Positions 35,505-45,187 of a stretch of 64,000 nucleotides of DNA are shown piece by piece (the stretch's first letter is position 1; each line of letters starts with the position of its first letter). The notes under the pieces are model-generated. The model was not told where the DNA came from. It searched no databases and worked only from the letters and a program-made list of their open reading frames with translations. Origin of the DNA: Pseudofrankia coriaricola (lineage in GTDB: Bacteria > Actinomycetota > Actinomycetes > Frankiales > Frankiaceae); the NCBI RefSeq assembly GCF_001854805.1, contig NZ_MBLO01000265.1, positions 35,488 to 99,487 of the forward strand. The letters are read 5' to 3'. Made by a program: the position numbers and the translations under genes.

Positions 35505-35748
35505 AGCATCTCCCTTTTGGACCGCGGAGCAACGGGGGCAATTATAGCGAGAGAGCTGTCAAATTGAGTGATGGGGTAGCGGGAAACTATTCTCCGTGCA
35601 CACTCTTGGCTCGCGACTGTCGCGCATTCAGTTTTATTGTTCAGCGGATATGGCATCAGGTTGCCTGGCGGGGTGCATGCCCACTTGGACCGCTGCGGCC
35701 GTCGCCTCGCCGTAGGCGTAGCTGGTCGTCGGTCCGTCGCCCTGGACT

Positions 35749-36864
<1,116 letters not shown>

Positions 36865-36924
36865 TCATGCCGACGCCCATCCCGCCGTGCCGGCCCAGGT
36901 CACGGGCTCAGGCCGACTTCTGGC

Positions 36925-37076
36925 ACCCCACAGCCACCGCGGCCCGACTGCCCCCTCGCCGACGCGCCCAAAGAACGGATCAAGCGCCGGCCAGTCCTCG
37001 GCGTCTTGATCAACAACTATGAACGAGCCGCAAAAAAGCCCAGCTCAACGCGGGTGACCGAGTTCTGGAACCCCAC
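36925..37076 (+). pseudogene. 3' end of a second, inverted IS copy
   Basis: The plus strand reads ERIKRRPVLGVLINNYERAA, nearly the C-terminus of the neighbouring transposase (ERIKRRPVLGGLISEYERAA). It is followed by the same 40-bp terminal segment as at 35749-35790, with a few changes. Only the last 150 bp of this copy remain, facing away from the first copy. Composite insertion or internal deletion of an inverted pair would explain it. Confidence 0.7.
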
Positions 37077-37236
37077 ACACGTCCCCGCTGCTGCGAACGT
37101 GACGCCCCGGCAGCGACGCAGCCCAGTGGACCTGCCCACCGTCAGCGCTGTCCAAGGGCCGTCGGCCAAGCCCTGAACTTCAGGGTTGGCAGCTATATGT
37201 CTCCAAGTCGGCCGTTTGGGGAGGTTCAGCGTGGAG

Positions 37237-38526
37237 TCATTGTCCGCTTCGGGCCTGGTCGAGGGGCTGGCGGTTCGCCGTGGAATGGTCGCTTGCGCCG
37301 CGTAGGACGGTGTCGCGTGACAGCGCGAGCGCGGCGCGGGGGCCGGCGCTGTGCAGGATGTTCTGTGGTATCCAGATCAGACTGAACAGGCACCGCGCTC
37401 GCATGTCCGCGGACGCTCCCTCGATGTGGAGGTCGCCGGCCTGGGTGCCCTCGGCCAGTAGGGTCTTCACCTGCCGTAGCTGGGTCGGGAACGTCCAGGT
37501 CAGGTCGGGACTGTCGGGTGGAGCCTGGCGGATCCCGGCGTACTGGATCTTGAATTCGTCGCTGAACCGGTCCATGAGGTTGATGTCGAACCACATGAGG
37601 GCGTCGAGCTTCTCAAGTGCTGTCGAGGGGGACCGGAGCACCGCACGCCAGCCGGCGGTTATGTTCGCGACGTACGAGGCCATGATCGAGACGAGCAGGC
37701 GCTCCTTGGACTCGACGACGCGGTAGACGCTGCCGGTGCTGAGGTTGGCAGCCGCGGCGATGTCCCGGACGGTGGTGGCCTCGTAGCCGCGGCGCCCGAA
37801 CTCGGTACGGGCGGTCGCGTGGATCAGGGCCTCGCGGTCGTACTCGTCGACGCTGGTGTCCTCGTCCCAGGCCGCGACCACCTTGTTGACCGCGAGGAAG
37901 GCAGGTGCCTGCTCCAGGGCGTCGTCTTCGGGCGGGCTGGCCGCGATGCCGTCGAGCAGGATCCGGCACTTGATGGCTGCCATGCGATCCCCGCCGGCGC
38001 TGCGGTGAGAGACACCGACGCCGACATGAAGCATGCTCTGGCACAGCCGGTCGGCCAGCAGCGCCAGATCGACACCAGGCCTGAGGTAGCCGCTCTCCCA
38101 GCCCGCGCGCAGAGCCTCGAGCATCGCGGTCTGGATCAGTGTCGGTGTCCGCGCGGCGAGCTGGACCAGCTCCTGGCTGGACCCAGCTGGCGGTTCGTAC
38201 AGCGTGAGCAGCAATGCGGCCCGATGCCGTACCGCGCACGACGCGATCGCCTCGCCGAGCGCCAAGATGATCTTGGCAGCCGGTCGTGCGTTCGACCGCC
38301 GCAGTTCGTCCAGGGCTGTGTGGGCGACGTCGTCGAGCTCGGTCTGGTAGCGCCGGACCAGCTCGACGATGATCGCGTCTTTGGACTCGAAGTGGTGGTA
38401 GAGGCTGCTCTGGAGGATTCCGCAGGCGTCGGCGATGTCCTTGAGCGTCGTCCGCACACCGGTCGAGGCGAATAGCGTCGCGGCCGCGTCGAGGATCTCG
38501 GCCTTACGCGCCCCGTCCTTCGACAC
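37237..38526 (-). CDS. Tandem TetR-family regulator (copy 1)
   Basis: A 429-residue protein with two TetR units. The first HTH is at about 8-50 (ILDAAATLFASTGVRTTLKD then IADACGILQSSLYHHFESKD), the second at about 228-275 (ALIHATARTEFGRRGYEATT then VRDIAAAANLSTGSVYRVVE). The GTG start at 38526 is preceded by AAAGGAG. Double-TetR proteins are known in mycobacteria and relatives near lipid or steroid catabolism. A close paralogue lies at 45188-46471. It probably represses the divergently promoted catabolic operons of locus 1; no ligand is known. Confidence 0.88.
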   Translation of the reverse strand: MSKDGARKAEILDAAATLFASTGVRTTLKDIADACGILQSSLYHHFESKDAIIVELVRRYQTELDDVAHTALDELRRSNARPAAKIILALGEAIASCAVRHRAALLLTLYEPPAGSSQELVQLAARTPTLIQTAMLEALRAGWESGYLRPGVDLALLADRLCQSMLHVGVGVSHRSAGGDRMAAIKCRILLDGIAASPPEDDALEQAPAFLAVNKVVAAWDEDTSVDEYDREALIHATARTEFGRRGYEATTVRDIAAAANLSTGSVYRVVESKERLLVSIMASYVANITAGWRAVLRSPSTALEKLDALMWFDINLMDRFSDEFKIQYAGIRQAPPDSPDLTWTFPTQLRQVKTLLAEGTQAGDLHIEGASADMRARCLFSLIWIPQNILHSAGPRAALALSRDTVLRGASDHSTANRQPLDQARSGQ

Positions 38527-38685
38527 CGCTCTGCTCCTTTGGCGACTCCTGACGACTCCTGACAGCGACGGTACTGAAGGGGACGCCGAGACCCCGGCAC
38601 GGACCTCGCGGATCAGCCCGCGCCGCGTTCACGTGCGGACGCGAGTCCCGGCAGGCGGTCAGGAGGCGGTCGGTGTGGACCGGGA

Positions 38686-39333
38686 TCAGACGGGCGGGCC
38701 GTCCCAGCTGTCGACGGCGATGACCTCCTCGAGTGGGCGTCGCCCCGCCGGGCGGAAGGTGTGTCCGGCCCGCAGCCGGCCCACCGGCAGCAGGCAGCCC
38801 TGTACGTAGCTTTCGGGAATGCCGAGCAGGTCTCGGATCTCCTTCTCACGGTGGAGGTGGAGCGTCGTGACGCAGGTGCCGTAGCCACGGGTGTGCAGTG
38901 CGAGCTGGAAGTTCCACACCGCAGGGAAGATCGAGCCGTACAGCGTCGCCTGGTAGAAGGAGTCGCCCCCTTCGGTCCGTGTCAGGTAGGGCTCGTAGCA
39001 CGGGATCACCAGGAGCGGGACCTTCGCCAGGTTCTCGACCAGCCACTCGGTCGAGGACATCAAGCGGCCGAACGGGGTCTTGCCCTCGAGCATGTCCGCC
39101 ACGAGTTGGCCGCCGGTCAGCTGCAGGTAGGCGTCTCGGTACAGCGCGGCGATCCGTGTCCGGATGACGGGATCGGCGACGACCAGCCAGCGCCAGGACT
39201 GCTGGTTGGAACCATTGGGTGCCTGGAAGGCGACGCGTAGGCAGTCGCGGATGTCGCGGGAGTCGACCGGCGCGTCGAGGTCGATGGACTTGCGCGCCGA
39301 TCGGGTCGCGGTGAGCAGGTACTCGATGTTCAT
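38686..39333 (-). CDS. Nitroreductase-family flavoprotein
   Basis: A 215-residue protein from the ATG at 39333; the open frame upstream is read-through. SARKSIDLDAPVDSRDIRDC and APNGSNQQSWRWLVVADP are the FMN-binding N-terminal blocks, and AVWNFQLALHTRGYGTC plus LLGIPESYVQGCLLPVGRL the second. Such enzymes reduce nitro groups, quinones or enones with NAD(P)H. It is the last gene of the left-arm operon of locus 1. Its C-terminal RRPLEEVIAVDSWDGPPV survives as a fossil in locus 2 (47.35 kb). Confidence 0.87.
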   Translation of the reverse strand: MNIEYLLTATRSARKSIDLDAPVDSRDIRDCLRVAFQAPNGSNQQSWRWLVVADPVIRTRIAALYRDAYLQLTGGQLVADMLEGKTPFGRLMSSTEWLVENLAKVPLLVIPCYEPYLTRTEGGDSFYQATLYGSIFPAVWNFQLALHTRGYGTCVTTLHLHREKEIRDLLGIPESYVQGCLLPVGRLRAGHTFRPAGRRPLEEVIAVDSWDGPPV

Positions 39334-39344
39334 GGCCGTCGGAG

Positions 39345-40631
39345 TCAGTGCGAGGTGGGGAGTCGCTGGGCGAGGTCGAGCACGCTTACGGGCGCGGTGC
39401 CGTGCTTCTTGAGGCGGGCGGAGGAGCGGTAGCCGAGGTCGACGTCGAGTGCCTGGCCCCGCAGCGCGCCGACGGTGGCCCGCTGCCTGGGTAGCTGCCC
39501 GAAAAGGTCGAAGGAGAACAGGCGCAGCGCGTTCTCGTGTGTGATCTTCGCGATGTCCTGGTCGGGTAGTCCGTCGAGGTAGTGGTTGATGGATTCTGGT
39601 CCGAGTGGCCAGGTCGAGTCGGAGTGCGGGTAGTCGCACTCCCAGGTGATCATGTCGAGGTTGAGTTTGCTTCGGCTCTCGATGCCGAACTCGTCGTCGA
39701 TGAAGCAGGTGACGATGCGTTCGAGGAACAGCTCGCTAGGGAGCTTGTCGCCGAAGTCCTGGTGGGTCCAGGCCCGGTGCTGTTTGTAGACGCGATCGAC
39801 GCGCTCGAGGAAGTAGGGAATCCAGCCGATGCCGCCCTCGGACAGCGCCAGGGTCAGGTCGGGGAACTTCCTCAGCATCGGTGACCAGACCAGGTCGGCG
39901 GCGGCCTGCACGATGCTCATCGGCTGCAGGGTGATCATCGTGTCGACGGGGGCGTCGAGGGAGGTGATGACGACCTGGGAGGAGGAGCCGATGTGCAGGC
40001 AGACGACGGTGTTCTGCTCCGAGCAGGCCTGCCAGAACGGGTCCCAGTGCTCGTTGTGCAGCGACGGGTAGCCGAGCTTTTCCGGGTTCTCGGAGAAGGT
40101 GACCGCGTGGCAGCCCTTGGCGGCGACGCGGCGGACCTCGTCGGCCATCAACGCCGGGTCCCAGATTGGCGGCAGGGCCAGCGGGATCATCCGGCCCGGG
40201 TAGGTGCCGCACCACTCGTCGATGTGCCAGTCGTTGTATGCCCGCAGGACGGCGAGCGCGAGGTCCTTGTCCTGGGCGCGCGCGAAGTACTGGCCGCAGA
40301 ACTGTGGGTAGGAGGGGAAGTTCATCGAGGCGGCGACCCCATTGGCGTTCATGTCGCGCACGCGTTCGTGGATGTCGAAGCACCCGGGGCGTATCTCGCT
40401 GAACTTCGTGGGCTCGGCGCCGTACTCGTCGGGGGGTCGGCCCGCGACCGCGTTCAGGCCGACGTTCGTCGCCTTCTGTCCCTCGAACACCCAGGCGTCG
40501 GTGCCGTCGTCCCGGGTGATGACCTTCGGCGCCTGGTCGGCGTACTTCGCGGGAATGTGGCCGTCGAACATGTCGGGTGGCTCCACGACGTGGTCGTCCA
40601 CCGAGACGAGAATCAGGTCATTGATGTTCAT
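39345..40631 (-). CDS. Amidohydrolase (TIM-barrel metal-dependent hydrolase)
   Basis: A 428-residue protein. VSVDDHVVEPPDMFDGHIP (residues 8-27) is the metal-site start of the amidohydrolase-2 family common in actinobacteria. GVAASMNFPSYPQFCGQYF, EQNTVVCLHIGSS (His ligand), GIGWIPYFLERVDRVY and ITWECDYPHSDSTWP (C-terminal Asp ligand) follow. Members hydrolyse or decarboxylate catabolic intermediates. It overlaps the upstream acyl-CoA dehydrogenase gene by 14 bp, so it is in the same operon. The last 40 residues are unusual and not in the family core. Confidence 0.88.
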   Translation of the reverse strand: MNINDLILVSVDDHVVEPPDMFDGHIPAKYADQAPKVITRDDGTDAWVFEGQKATNVGLNAVAGRPPDEYGAEPTKFSEIRPGCFDIHERVRDMNANGVAASMNFPSYPQFCGQYFARAQDKDLALAVLRAYNDWHIDEWCGTYPGRMIPLALPPIWDPALMADEVRRVAAKGCHAVTFSENPEKLGYPSLHNEHWDPFWQACSEQNTVVCLHIGSSSQVVITSLDAPVDTMITLQPMSIVQAAADLVWSPMLRKFPDLTLALSEGGIGWIPYFLERVDRVYKQHRAWTHQDFGDKLPSELFLERIVTCFIDDEFGIESRSKLNLDMITWECDYPHSDSTWPLGPESINHYLDGLPDQDIAKITHENALRLFSFDLFGQLPRQRATVGALRGQALDVDLGYRSSARLKKHGTAPVSVLDLAQRLPTSH

Positions 40632-41751
40632 GGTCTGCTCCTTGCGGGTTGAGCTCGTGGACGAGCTGCGAGCCGACTTCTCGCAGGTAGCTGTCGGGTC
40701 CGCCGAGAAGTGCGCTCCAGCTCAGCAGGCGCTTGAGGTAGAGGTGGCTGTCGTGCTCCCAGGTGTAGCCAAGGCCGCCGAACACCTGGATGGCCGTGTC
40801 GCCCACGGTGGCGAGGCGCCCGGCGAACGCCTTCGCGCGCAGCGCCGCCCGGTGGCGCTGTGCGGGCGTCGCGGCGTCCGCCGCCCACAGCGCGTGCAGG
40901 ACGCCGCCGCGGGCCAGCTCGACGGTCTCGTACATGTCGACACACAGGTGGGCTACGGCCTGGAAGGCTCCGACCGGCTGGCCGAACTGCCGGCGCACCT
41001 TGGCGTGGGCGACCGTCAGGTCCAGCAGGGCGCGGGCCGCGCCCAGCGCGTCGGCCGCCGACGCGACCAGCACGTCATCGACGAGGGCCTGGATCGCCTC
41101 GGCGGGCGCGGGGCCGAGGCGGCGGGCGGGAGCGTCGTGGAGCGTTACCCGGAACACCTTGCGGGTCTGGTCGATCGACCGTCGCGGTGTCACGGCGACA
41201 TACGGAGACGAGGTGTCCACGGCATACAGCCCGGTGCCGTCGTCGTCGCTGGCCAGGACGAGAAGGACGTCGGCGGCCGCGGCGTCCGCGATCTGGGCGA
41301 TCTCGCCCCGCAGCGTGACAGCATCACCGTCGGCCGTGGCCGTGGCCGCGGGCCGAGGCGCGGCGGGCTCCAGGGGGCCGACGGTCGCGATGGTCGAACC
41401 GTCGGCGATGCCCGCGAGGAGCTTGCCGGTCTCGCCGGCGGTGGGCACCCGGGTGAGCGCGCGGGTCGCGGCGACCGCGCTCGACAGCCACGGCCCCGGG
41501 TGCAGCCCGGCGCCCAGTTCATCGAGGACCACACCGGCCTCGACCATCGTCATGCCGGCGCCGCCGTGGTCGGCGGGGACGAGCAGCCCGGTGGTGCCGA
41601 GCTCCGCGAGCGCGAGCCACCCGGCGTCGGTCATGCCGGTCGGGTCGTCGAGCAGGGGGCGTACGTGGTCGGCGACGCTCGCCTTCTCCTGGAGGAAACG
41701 GCGCACCGTCGCTCGCAGCGACAGCTGTTCTTCCGTCGGTTCGAGGTTCAT
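40618..41751 (-). CDS. Acyl-CoA dehydrogenase (second of a pair)
   Basis: A 377-residue protein from the ATG at 41751, overlapping the preceding stop as ATGA. MNLEPTEEQLSLRATVRRFL is the N-terminal helical domain, TTGLLVPADHGGAGMTMVEA the substrate/FAD region, and RRQFGQPVGAFQAVAHLCVD with QVFGGLGYTWEHDSHLYLKR the C-terminal FAD-binding parts. Adjacent acyl-CoA dehydrogenase pairs in actinobacterial steroid or side-chain catabolism form alpha2beta2 heterotetramers, which is likely here too. The substrate is unknown. Confidence 0.9.
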   Translation of the reverse strand: MNLEPTEEQLSLRATVRRFLQEKASVADHVRPLLDDPTGMTDAGWLALAELGTTGLLVPADHGGAGMTMVEAGVVLDELGAGLHPGPWLSSAVAATRALTRVPTAGETGKLLAGIADGSTIATVGPLEPAAPRPAATATADGDAVTLRGEIAQIADAAAADVLLVLASDDDGTGLYAVDTSSPYVAVTPRRSIDQTRKVFRVTLHDAPARRLGPAPAEAIQALVDDVLVASAADALGAARALLDLTVAHAKVRRQFGQPVGAFQAVAHLCVDMYETVELARGGVLHALWAADAATPAQRHRAALRAKAFAGRLATVGDTAIQVFGGLGYTWEHDSHLYLKRLLSWSALLGGPDSYLREVGSQLVHELNPQGADHEHQ

Positions 41752-42905
41752 CGCCGCGGCAGCCCGAGGACGCGCCCGGCGGTGATGTTCTTGTTGACCT
41801 GCGTCGTGCCGCCCGCGATGGTCAGCGCACGGGACGTGAGACGGAACTGTGCCCACCGGCCGTCGGCGCCGTCGGCGCCCAGCAGGTCGAAACCCAGCGC
41901 CGCGATGTCCTGCCCGAGCTCGCCCCAGACCGTCTTGGCGAGGCTGGCGGAGGCGAAGCCGTCGGCACCCGCGAGGCTCGCCGATATCGAGCGCTTGCAG
42001 AGCAGCTCGAGGTAGTCGACCCGCACGGCGAGCTCGCCGAGGCGGCGCAGGGTCACGGGATCGTCGAGAGCGTGCCGGCCATCCACCTCTGTCTTGGCGA
42101 GGTCCGTCACCAGCTCCTCCAGTCGTAACCGCTGCTCGGCGTAGAGGCGCGCGGCGCCGGCGCGTTCGTGGCTCAGCGTGGTGGTGGCGACCTGCCAGCC
42201 GCCGTTCAGGGGACCGAGCAGCGCGTCGGCGGGCACCCGCACCTCGTCGAAGAACACCTCGGCGAAGTCCGCGTCGCCGTTCAGCGCGACCAGCGGCCGG
42301 GCCTCGATACCGGGAAGGTCCATGCGGACGACCAGGCAGGAGATGCCCCGGTGCTTCGGGGCGTCCGGGTCGGTGCGCACGTACAGCTGGCACCAGTCGG
42401 CGTGGTGGCCGAGCGAGGTCCAGGTCTTCTGGCCGGTGACGACGAAACTGTCGCCGTCGCGCACCGCGCGGGTGCGCAGGGAGGCGAGATCGGAGCCTGC
42501 CTCAGGCTCCGACATCCCCTGGCACCAGATGTCGTCCGCGCGCGCCATCCGGGGCAGCAGCGCGTGTTTCTGGGACTCGGTTCCGTACTGCATGATCGCC
42601 GGCGCGATGTTGTTCAGCCCGATGACGTTGACCGGCAGCGGTGCGCGCGCGCGGATGGTCTCCTCGGCGTACACGAGCTGCTCGAGCGCGGTTGCTCCGC
42701 GGCCGCCGTACTGCGGTGGCCAGGCGACGGTGGCCCAGCCCGCGTCCGCGAGGGCACGGTTCCACACCCGGACTGTCTCGAAGGCGTGTGGGTCGGCTGT
42801 TCCGCGCCGGGCGGCGTGGATGGTGTCGTCAGTGAGGTTCGCGGTGAGCCATCCGCGTAGTTCGGTCCGGAACCGCTCGACCTCCGGTGGAAACGAGAAG
42901 TCCAC
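41748..42905 (-). CDS. Acyl-CoA dehydrogenase (first of a pair)
   Basis: A 385-residue protein from the GTG at 42905, preceded by a GAAAGGGGGA Shine-Dalgarno. VDFSFPPEVERFRTELRGWL opens the N-terminal domain. WCQGMSEPEAGSDLASLRTR is the acyl-CoA dehydrogenase signature, FVVTGQKTWTSLGHHADW the FAD-binding strand, and GGTTQVNKNITAGRVLGLP the C-terminal FAD loop. It is the first gene of the left-arm operon and sits 44 bp below a sigma-70-like promoter. The N-terminal 45 codons have a decayed twin at 47.4-47.5 kb. Confidence 0.9.
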   Translation of the reverse strand: MDFSFPPEVERFRTELRGWLTANLTDDTIHAARRGTADPHAFETVRVWNRALADAGWATVAWPPQYGGRGATALEQLVYAEETIRARAPLPVNVIGLNNIAPAIMQYGTESQKHALLPRMARADDIWCQGMSEPEAGSDLASLRTRAVRDGDSFVVTGQKTWTSLGHHADWCQLYVRTDPDAPKHRGISCLVVRMDLPGIEARPLVALNGDADFAEVFFDEVRVPADALLGPLNGGWQVATTTLSHERAGAARLYAEQRLRLEELVTDLAKTEVDGRHALDDPVTLRRLGELAVRVDYLELLCKRSISASLAGADGFASASLAKTVWGELGQDIAALGFDLLGADGADGRWAQFRLTSRALTIAGGTTQVNKNITAGRVLGLPRR

Positions 42906-42948
42906 GTTCCCCCTTTCCGTGCCTGCTCCGGCTGAGCACGCCGGCCGG

Positions 42949-42978
42949 ACCATACGGCCGGAACGACTATTCGGTCAA
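42949..42978 (-). promoter_or_regulatory. Promoter of the left-arm operon, locus 1
   Basis: On the minus strand a -35 TTGACC (42973-42978) and a -10 TATGGT (42949-42954) are separated by 18 bp. The same TTGACC-18-TAACGT arrangement, with the same flanking GGCCG, lies at 47566-47595 in locus 2. The conservation between two decayed copies supports real promoters. Confidence 0.6.
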
Positions 42979-43116
42979 CCTTGGCCTGCTGGCGCGCGGA
43001 CGGCCGGTTGGCGGTGTGCCTAGACCCGGGTGTGGGCCGGGAAAGGCCTGTGTCACCGAGAATAGATGCAGGTCCTGGCCTGGCTAGGCCGTTGGCGGGG
43101 GCGGGTTGGCTTGTGG

Positions 43117-43145
43117 TTGACGGCGGCGTCGTCCGACTCTACGGT
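43117..43145 (+). promoter_or_regulatory. Promoter of the right-arm operon, locus 1
   Basis: TTGACG (43117-43122) and TACGGT (43140-43145) with a 17-bp spacer. A GGAGG at 43186-43190 and a GTG at 43197 follow. Locus 2 has the identical boxes, spacing and leader (47735-47763, GGAGG 47803, GTG 47814). In locus 1 the gene it once drove is a 42-codon stub (43197-43325). Confidence 0.65.
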
Positions 43146-43311
43146 GCGGAACAACTATTCGGCCAGATGCCTGAGCGGCCGGGACGGAGGCTCGCCGTGT
43201 CAGTCGTCGACACGCACGCGATGGCCGCGGCTCGCGAGGCGTGCCGCCAGGAGCACCGTCGGGCACGGACGCGCCGACGCATCGCATCGGGGGGATGCGG
43301 CGGCCGCGGAC

Positions 43312-43547
43312 GCGGTGCGTGCTGACCGGTCTCTTGTTCCGCTCGTATCGATCACCAGGGTCGCGGCCCGGGACACGGAGCGGTCGGGAGTGGCGATCCC
43401 GGCGGGCTCCGCTTCGATCACGCCGTGCACATCTGCCTCGGCATGCACCTCATTCGTCTCGAGATGCGCGTCGGGGTCAACGCGCTGCTCGACCGGCTGC
43501 CCGACCTGCCTGACTGCCTGCCCGTCCTGTTCCGCACATCCGCCTGA
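43312..43547 (+). pseudogene. Cytochrome P450 C-terminal remnant
   Basis: First frame: VRADRSLVP, then LVSITRVAARDTERSGVAIP. A deletion joins this, out of frame, to DHAVHICLGMHLIRLEMRV and NALLDRLPDLPDCLPVLF. The intact P450 at 55307-56521 has the same pieces in order (LVLITRVATRDTELSGVAIP, GHGVHICLGMHLARLEMRVA) with about 40 residues between them. The heme Cys is still present but the I-helix and most of the protein are gone. This is what remains of the right arm in locus 1. Confidence 0.8.
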
Positions 43548-43595
43548 GCGGGTCCACCAGGACAACCTCATGGCGACCATGAATTGGAGAGACAG

Positions 43596-44909
43596 ATGCG
43601 GCTTCCGAAGATCCCGGCCGGCCGATCCGCGCACCTGCGGGGACGGCCGGCGACCGGCACCTACTTACCCACCCTGGCCGCGTTGACCGCAACCCTCCTC
43701 CTCGCCGCCGGCTGCGGCGGCGGCGGTACCGAAAAACCGGACAACGCCGCAACCACCAGCGGCGCGGACACCACCGCGGTGCTCGGCCCAACAGCCATGG
43801 CGACCGGCGAACCCATTCGGATCGGAGTCGTCACCGAAGGCAAGACCGCCATCGGCGACGAAACCATTCAGAACAGGGCAGCCCAGGCTGGGGTCAAGTA
43901 CCTCAACGAACACCGCTCCGGACTCTCGGGACGGCCGATCAAGCTGGTCGAGTGCACCACTCAGCTGGACCCCGCCAAAGGCACCGACTGCGGAAACCGC
44001 ATGATCGAGGAAAACGTCGTCGCCGTCCTCATCGGCACCACGGCAGTCGTCCAAAGCATCTGGACACCGCTCGCGGCGGCCAAGATCCCCGTCATGCTCT
44101 ACGGCACGGGCGACGAGGCCCTCCTGACCGACAGCGAGTCCACCTTCGTCCTCGCCGACCCCCTCTTCCCCGTCGTCGACCTGCCACTACAGATCGCCAA
44201 GCGGGAACACGCGGACAAGGTGACGTCCATCGTCATCGACGTCCCGGCCGCCCTCGCCTCCCAGACCACCATCGCCCCGCCACTGTTCAAGAAAGCCGGG
44301 ATCGACTTCAGTCTCGTCACGGTCCCCCCCGGCACCGCCGACATGACCCCACAGATGCAGAACGTCGTTTCCCGTAACCCCGGCGTCGTCTTCATCGCCG
44401 GGAACGACGCGTTCTGCATCAGCGCGATGAACGGCCTGCGCGCGACCGGATACACCGGGACGATCACCGCCGTCTCGCAGTGCATCACCGACGCGACCCG
44501 CACGGCCGTGTCCGCCGAGACCCTCGACGGCGTCATCATCAGCAGCTACTCGCCGATCGGGACCGACAATCCCTCCAACCGCCTTTACAAGACCGTGGTT
44601 GACACATACGGCAAGAACATCGACCCTAGCATCGCGGACGGCCTTGCCATGTTCACCGTCCTCGCCGGCTTCCAGACCGCCGTCGGCCACATCTCGGGCG
44701 ACATCACTCCACAATCCGTCGCCGCCGCCATCAGATCAATGCCGGAACAGGAACTTCCCGGCGCGGGCGGGCTGCGATTCCGATGCAACGGCAAGGCCTA
44801 TCCGGAAACCCCCGCGGTCTGCCTACGCGGCGGGCTGGTAGCGACCCTTGACAAGCACGGGGATCCAGCCGCCTACGACGTGTCCGGCAACACGCCGATC
44901 GGGAACTGA
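43596..44909 (+). CDS. Branched-chain-type ABC substrate-binding lipoprotein
   Basis: A 437-residue protein from the ATG at 43596, with GGAGAG upstream. After a long basic N-terminus comes LTATLLLAAGCGGGG, a lipobox (LAAGC) with the Cys lipidation site near residue 40. The mature part begins PIRIGVVTEGKTAIGDETIQ and follows the type I periplasmic binding fold of the LivK/Peripla_BP_6 family, with IEENVVAVLIGTTAVVQSIW and VVFIAGNDAFCISAMNGLRA. It should bind a small ligand outside the membrane. No permease genes are adjacent, so it may serve a transporter elsewhere or act as a sensor. Confidence 0.88.
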   Translation: MRLPKIPAGRSAHLRGRPATGTYLPTLAALTATLLLAAGCGGGGTEKPDNAATTSGADTTAVLGPTAMATGEPIRIGVVTEGKTAIGDETIQNRAAQAGVKYLNEHRSGLSGRPIKLVECTTQLDPAKGTDCGNRMIEENVVAVLIGTTAVVQSIWTPLAAAKIPVMLYGTGDEALLTDSESTFVLADPLFPVVDLPLQIAKREHADKVTSIVIDVPAALASQTTIAPPLFKKAGIDFSLVTVPPGTADMTPQMQNVVSRNPGVVFIAGNDAFCISAMNGLRATGYTGTITAVSQCITDATRTAVSAETLDGVIISSYSPIGTDNPSNRLYKTVVDTYGKNIDPSIADGLAMFTVLAGFQTAVGHISGDITPQSVAAAIRSMPEQELPGAGGLRFRCNGKAYPETPAVCLRGGLVATLDKHGDPAAYDVSGNTPIGN

Positions 44910-45187
44910 GCCTGGCCGCGCCCCACCGTCCGTCCGCGGGATCTCCGCCGAGCCCGCGGACGGACCGATCACCGGGCTGCGGACTGCGCCTGTGCCCTCG
45001 AATCGGCCGCGGTGCAGCGTTCACCGGACCACATCTACTTCACAGAGGCTCGGCCCTCGCCCGTCGACTGCTTCGACGAGATCATCGCGACCTGCGTGCA
45101 GGCAATCACCAAACTCGCTCTGCCCGTGGGAACTGTTCCGTAGACGCCCGTCCCGGAGGCGGGGTCGCTCCCAGGCCTGCCCGAGTA

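Noticed and set aside
45013-45143. Plus-strand frame reading DHIYFTEARPSPVDCFDEII with a stop soon after
   Set aside because: It looks slightly protein-like but is short, has no start signal and cannot be assigned, so I did not call it a gene.
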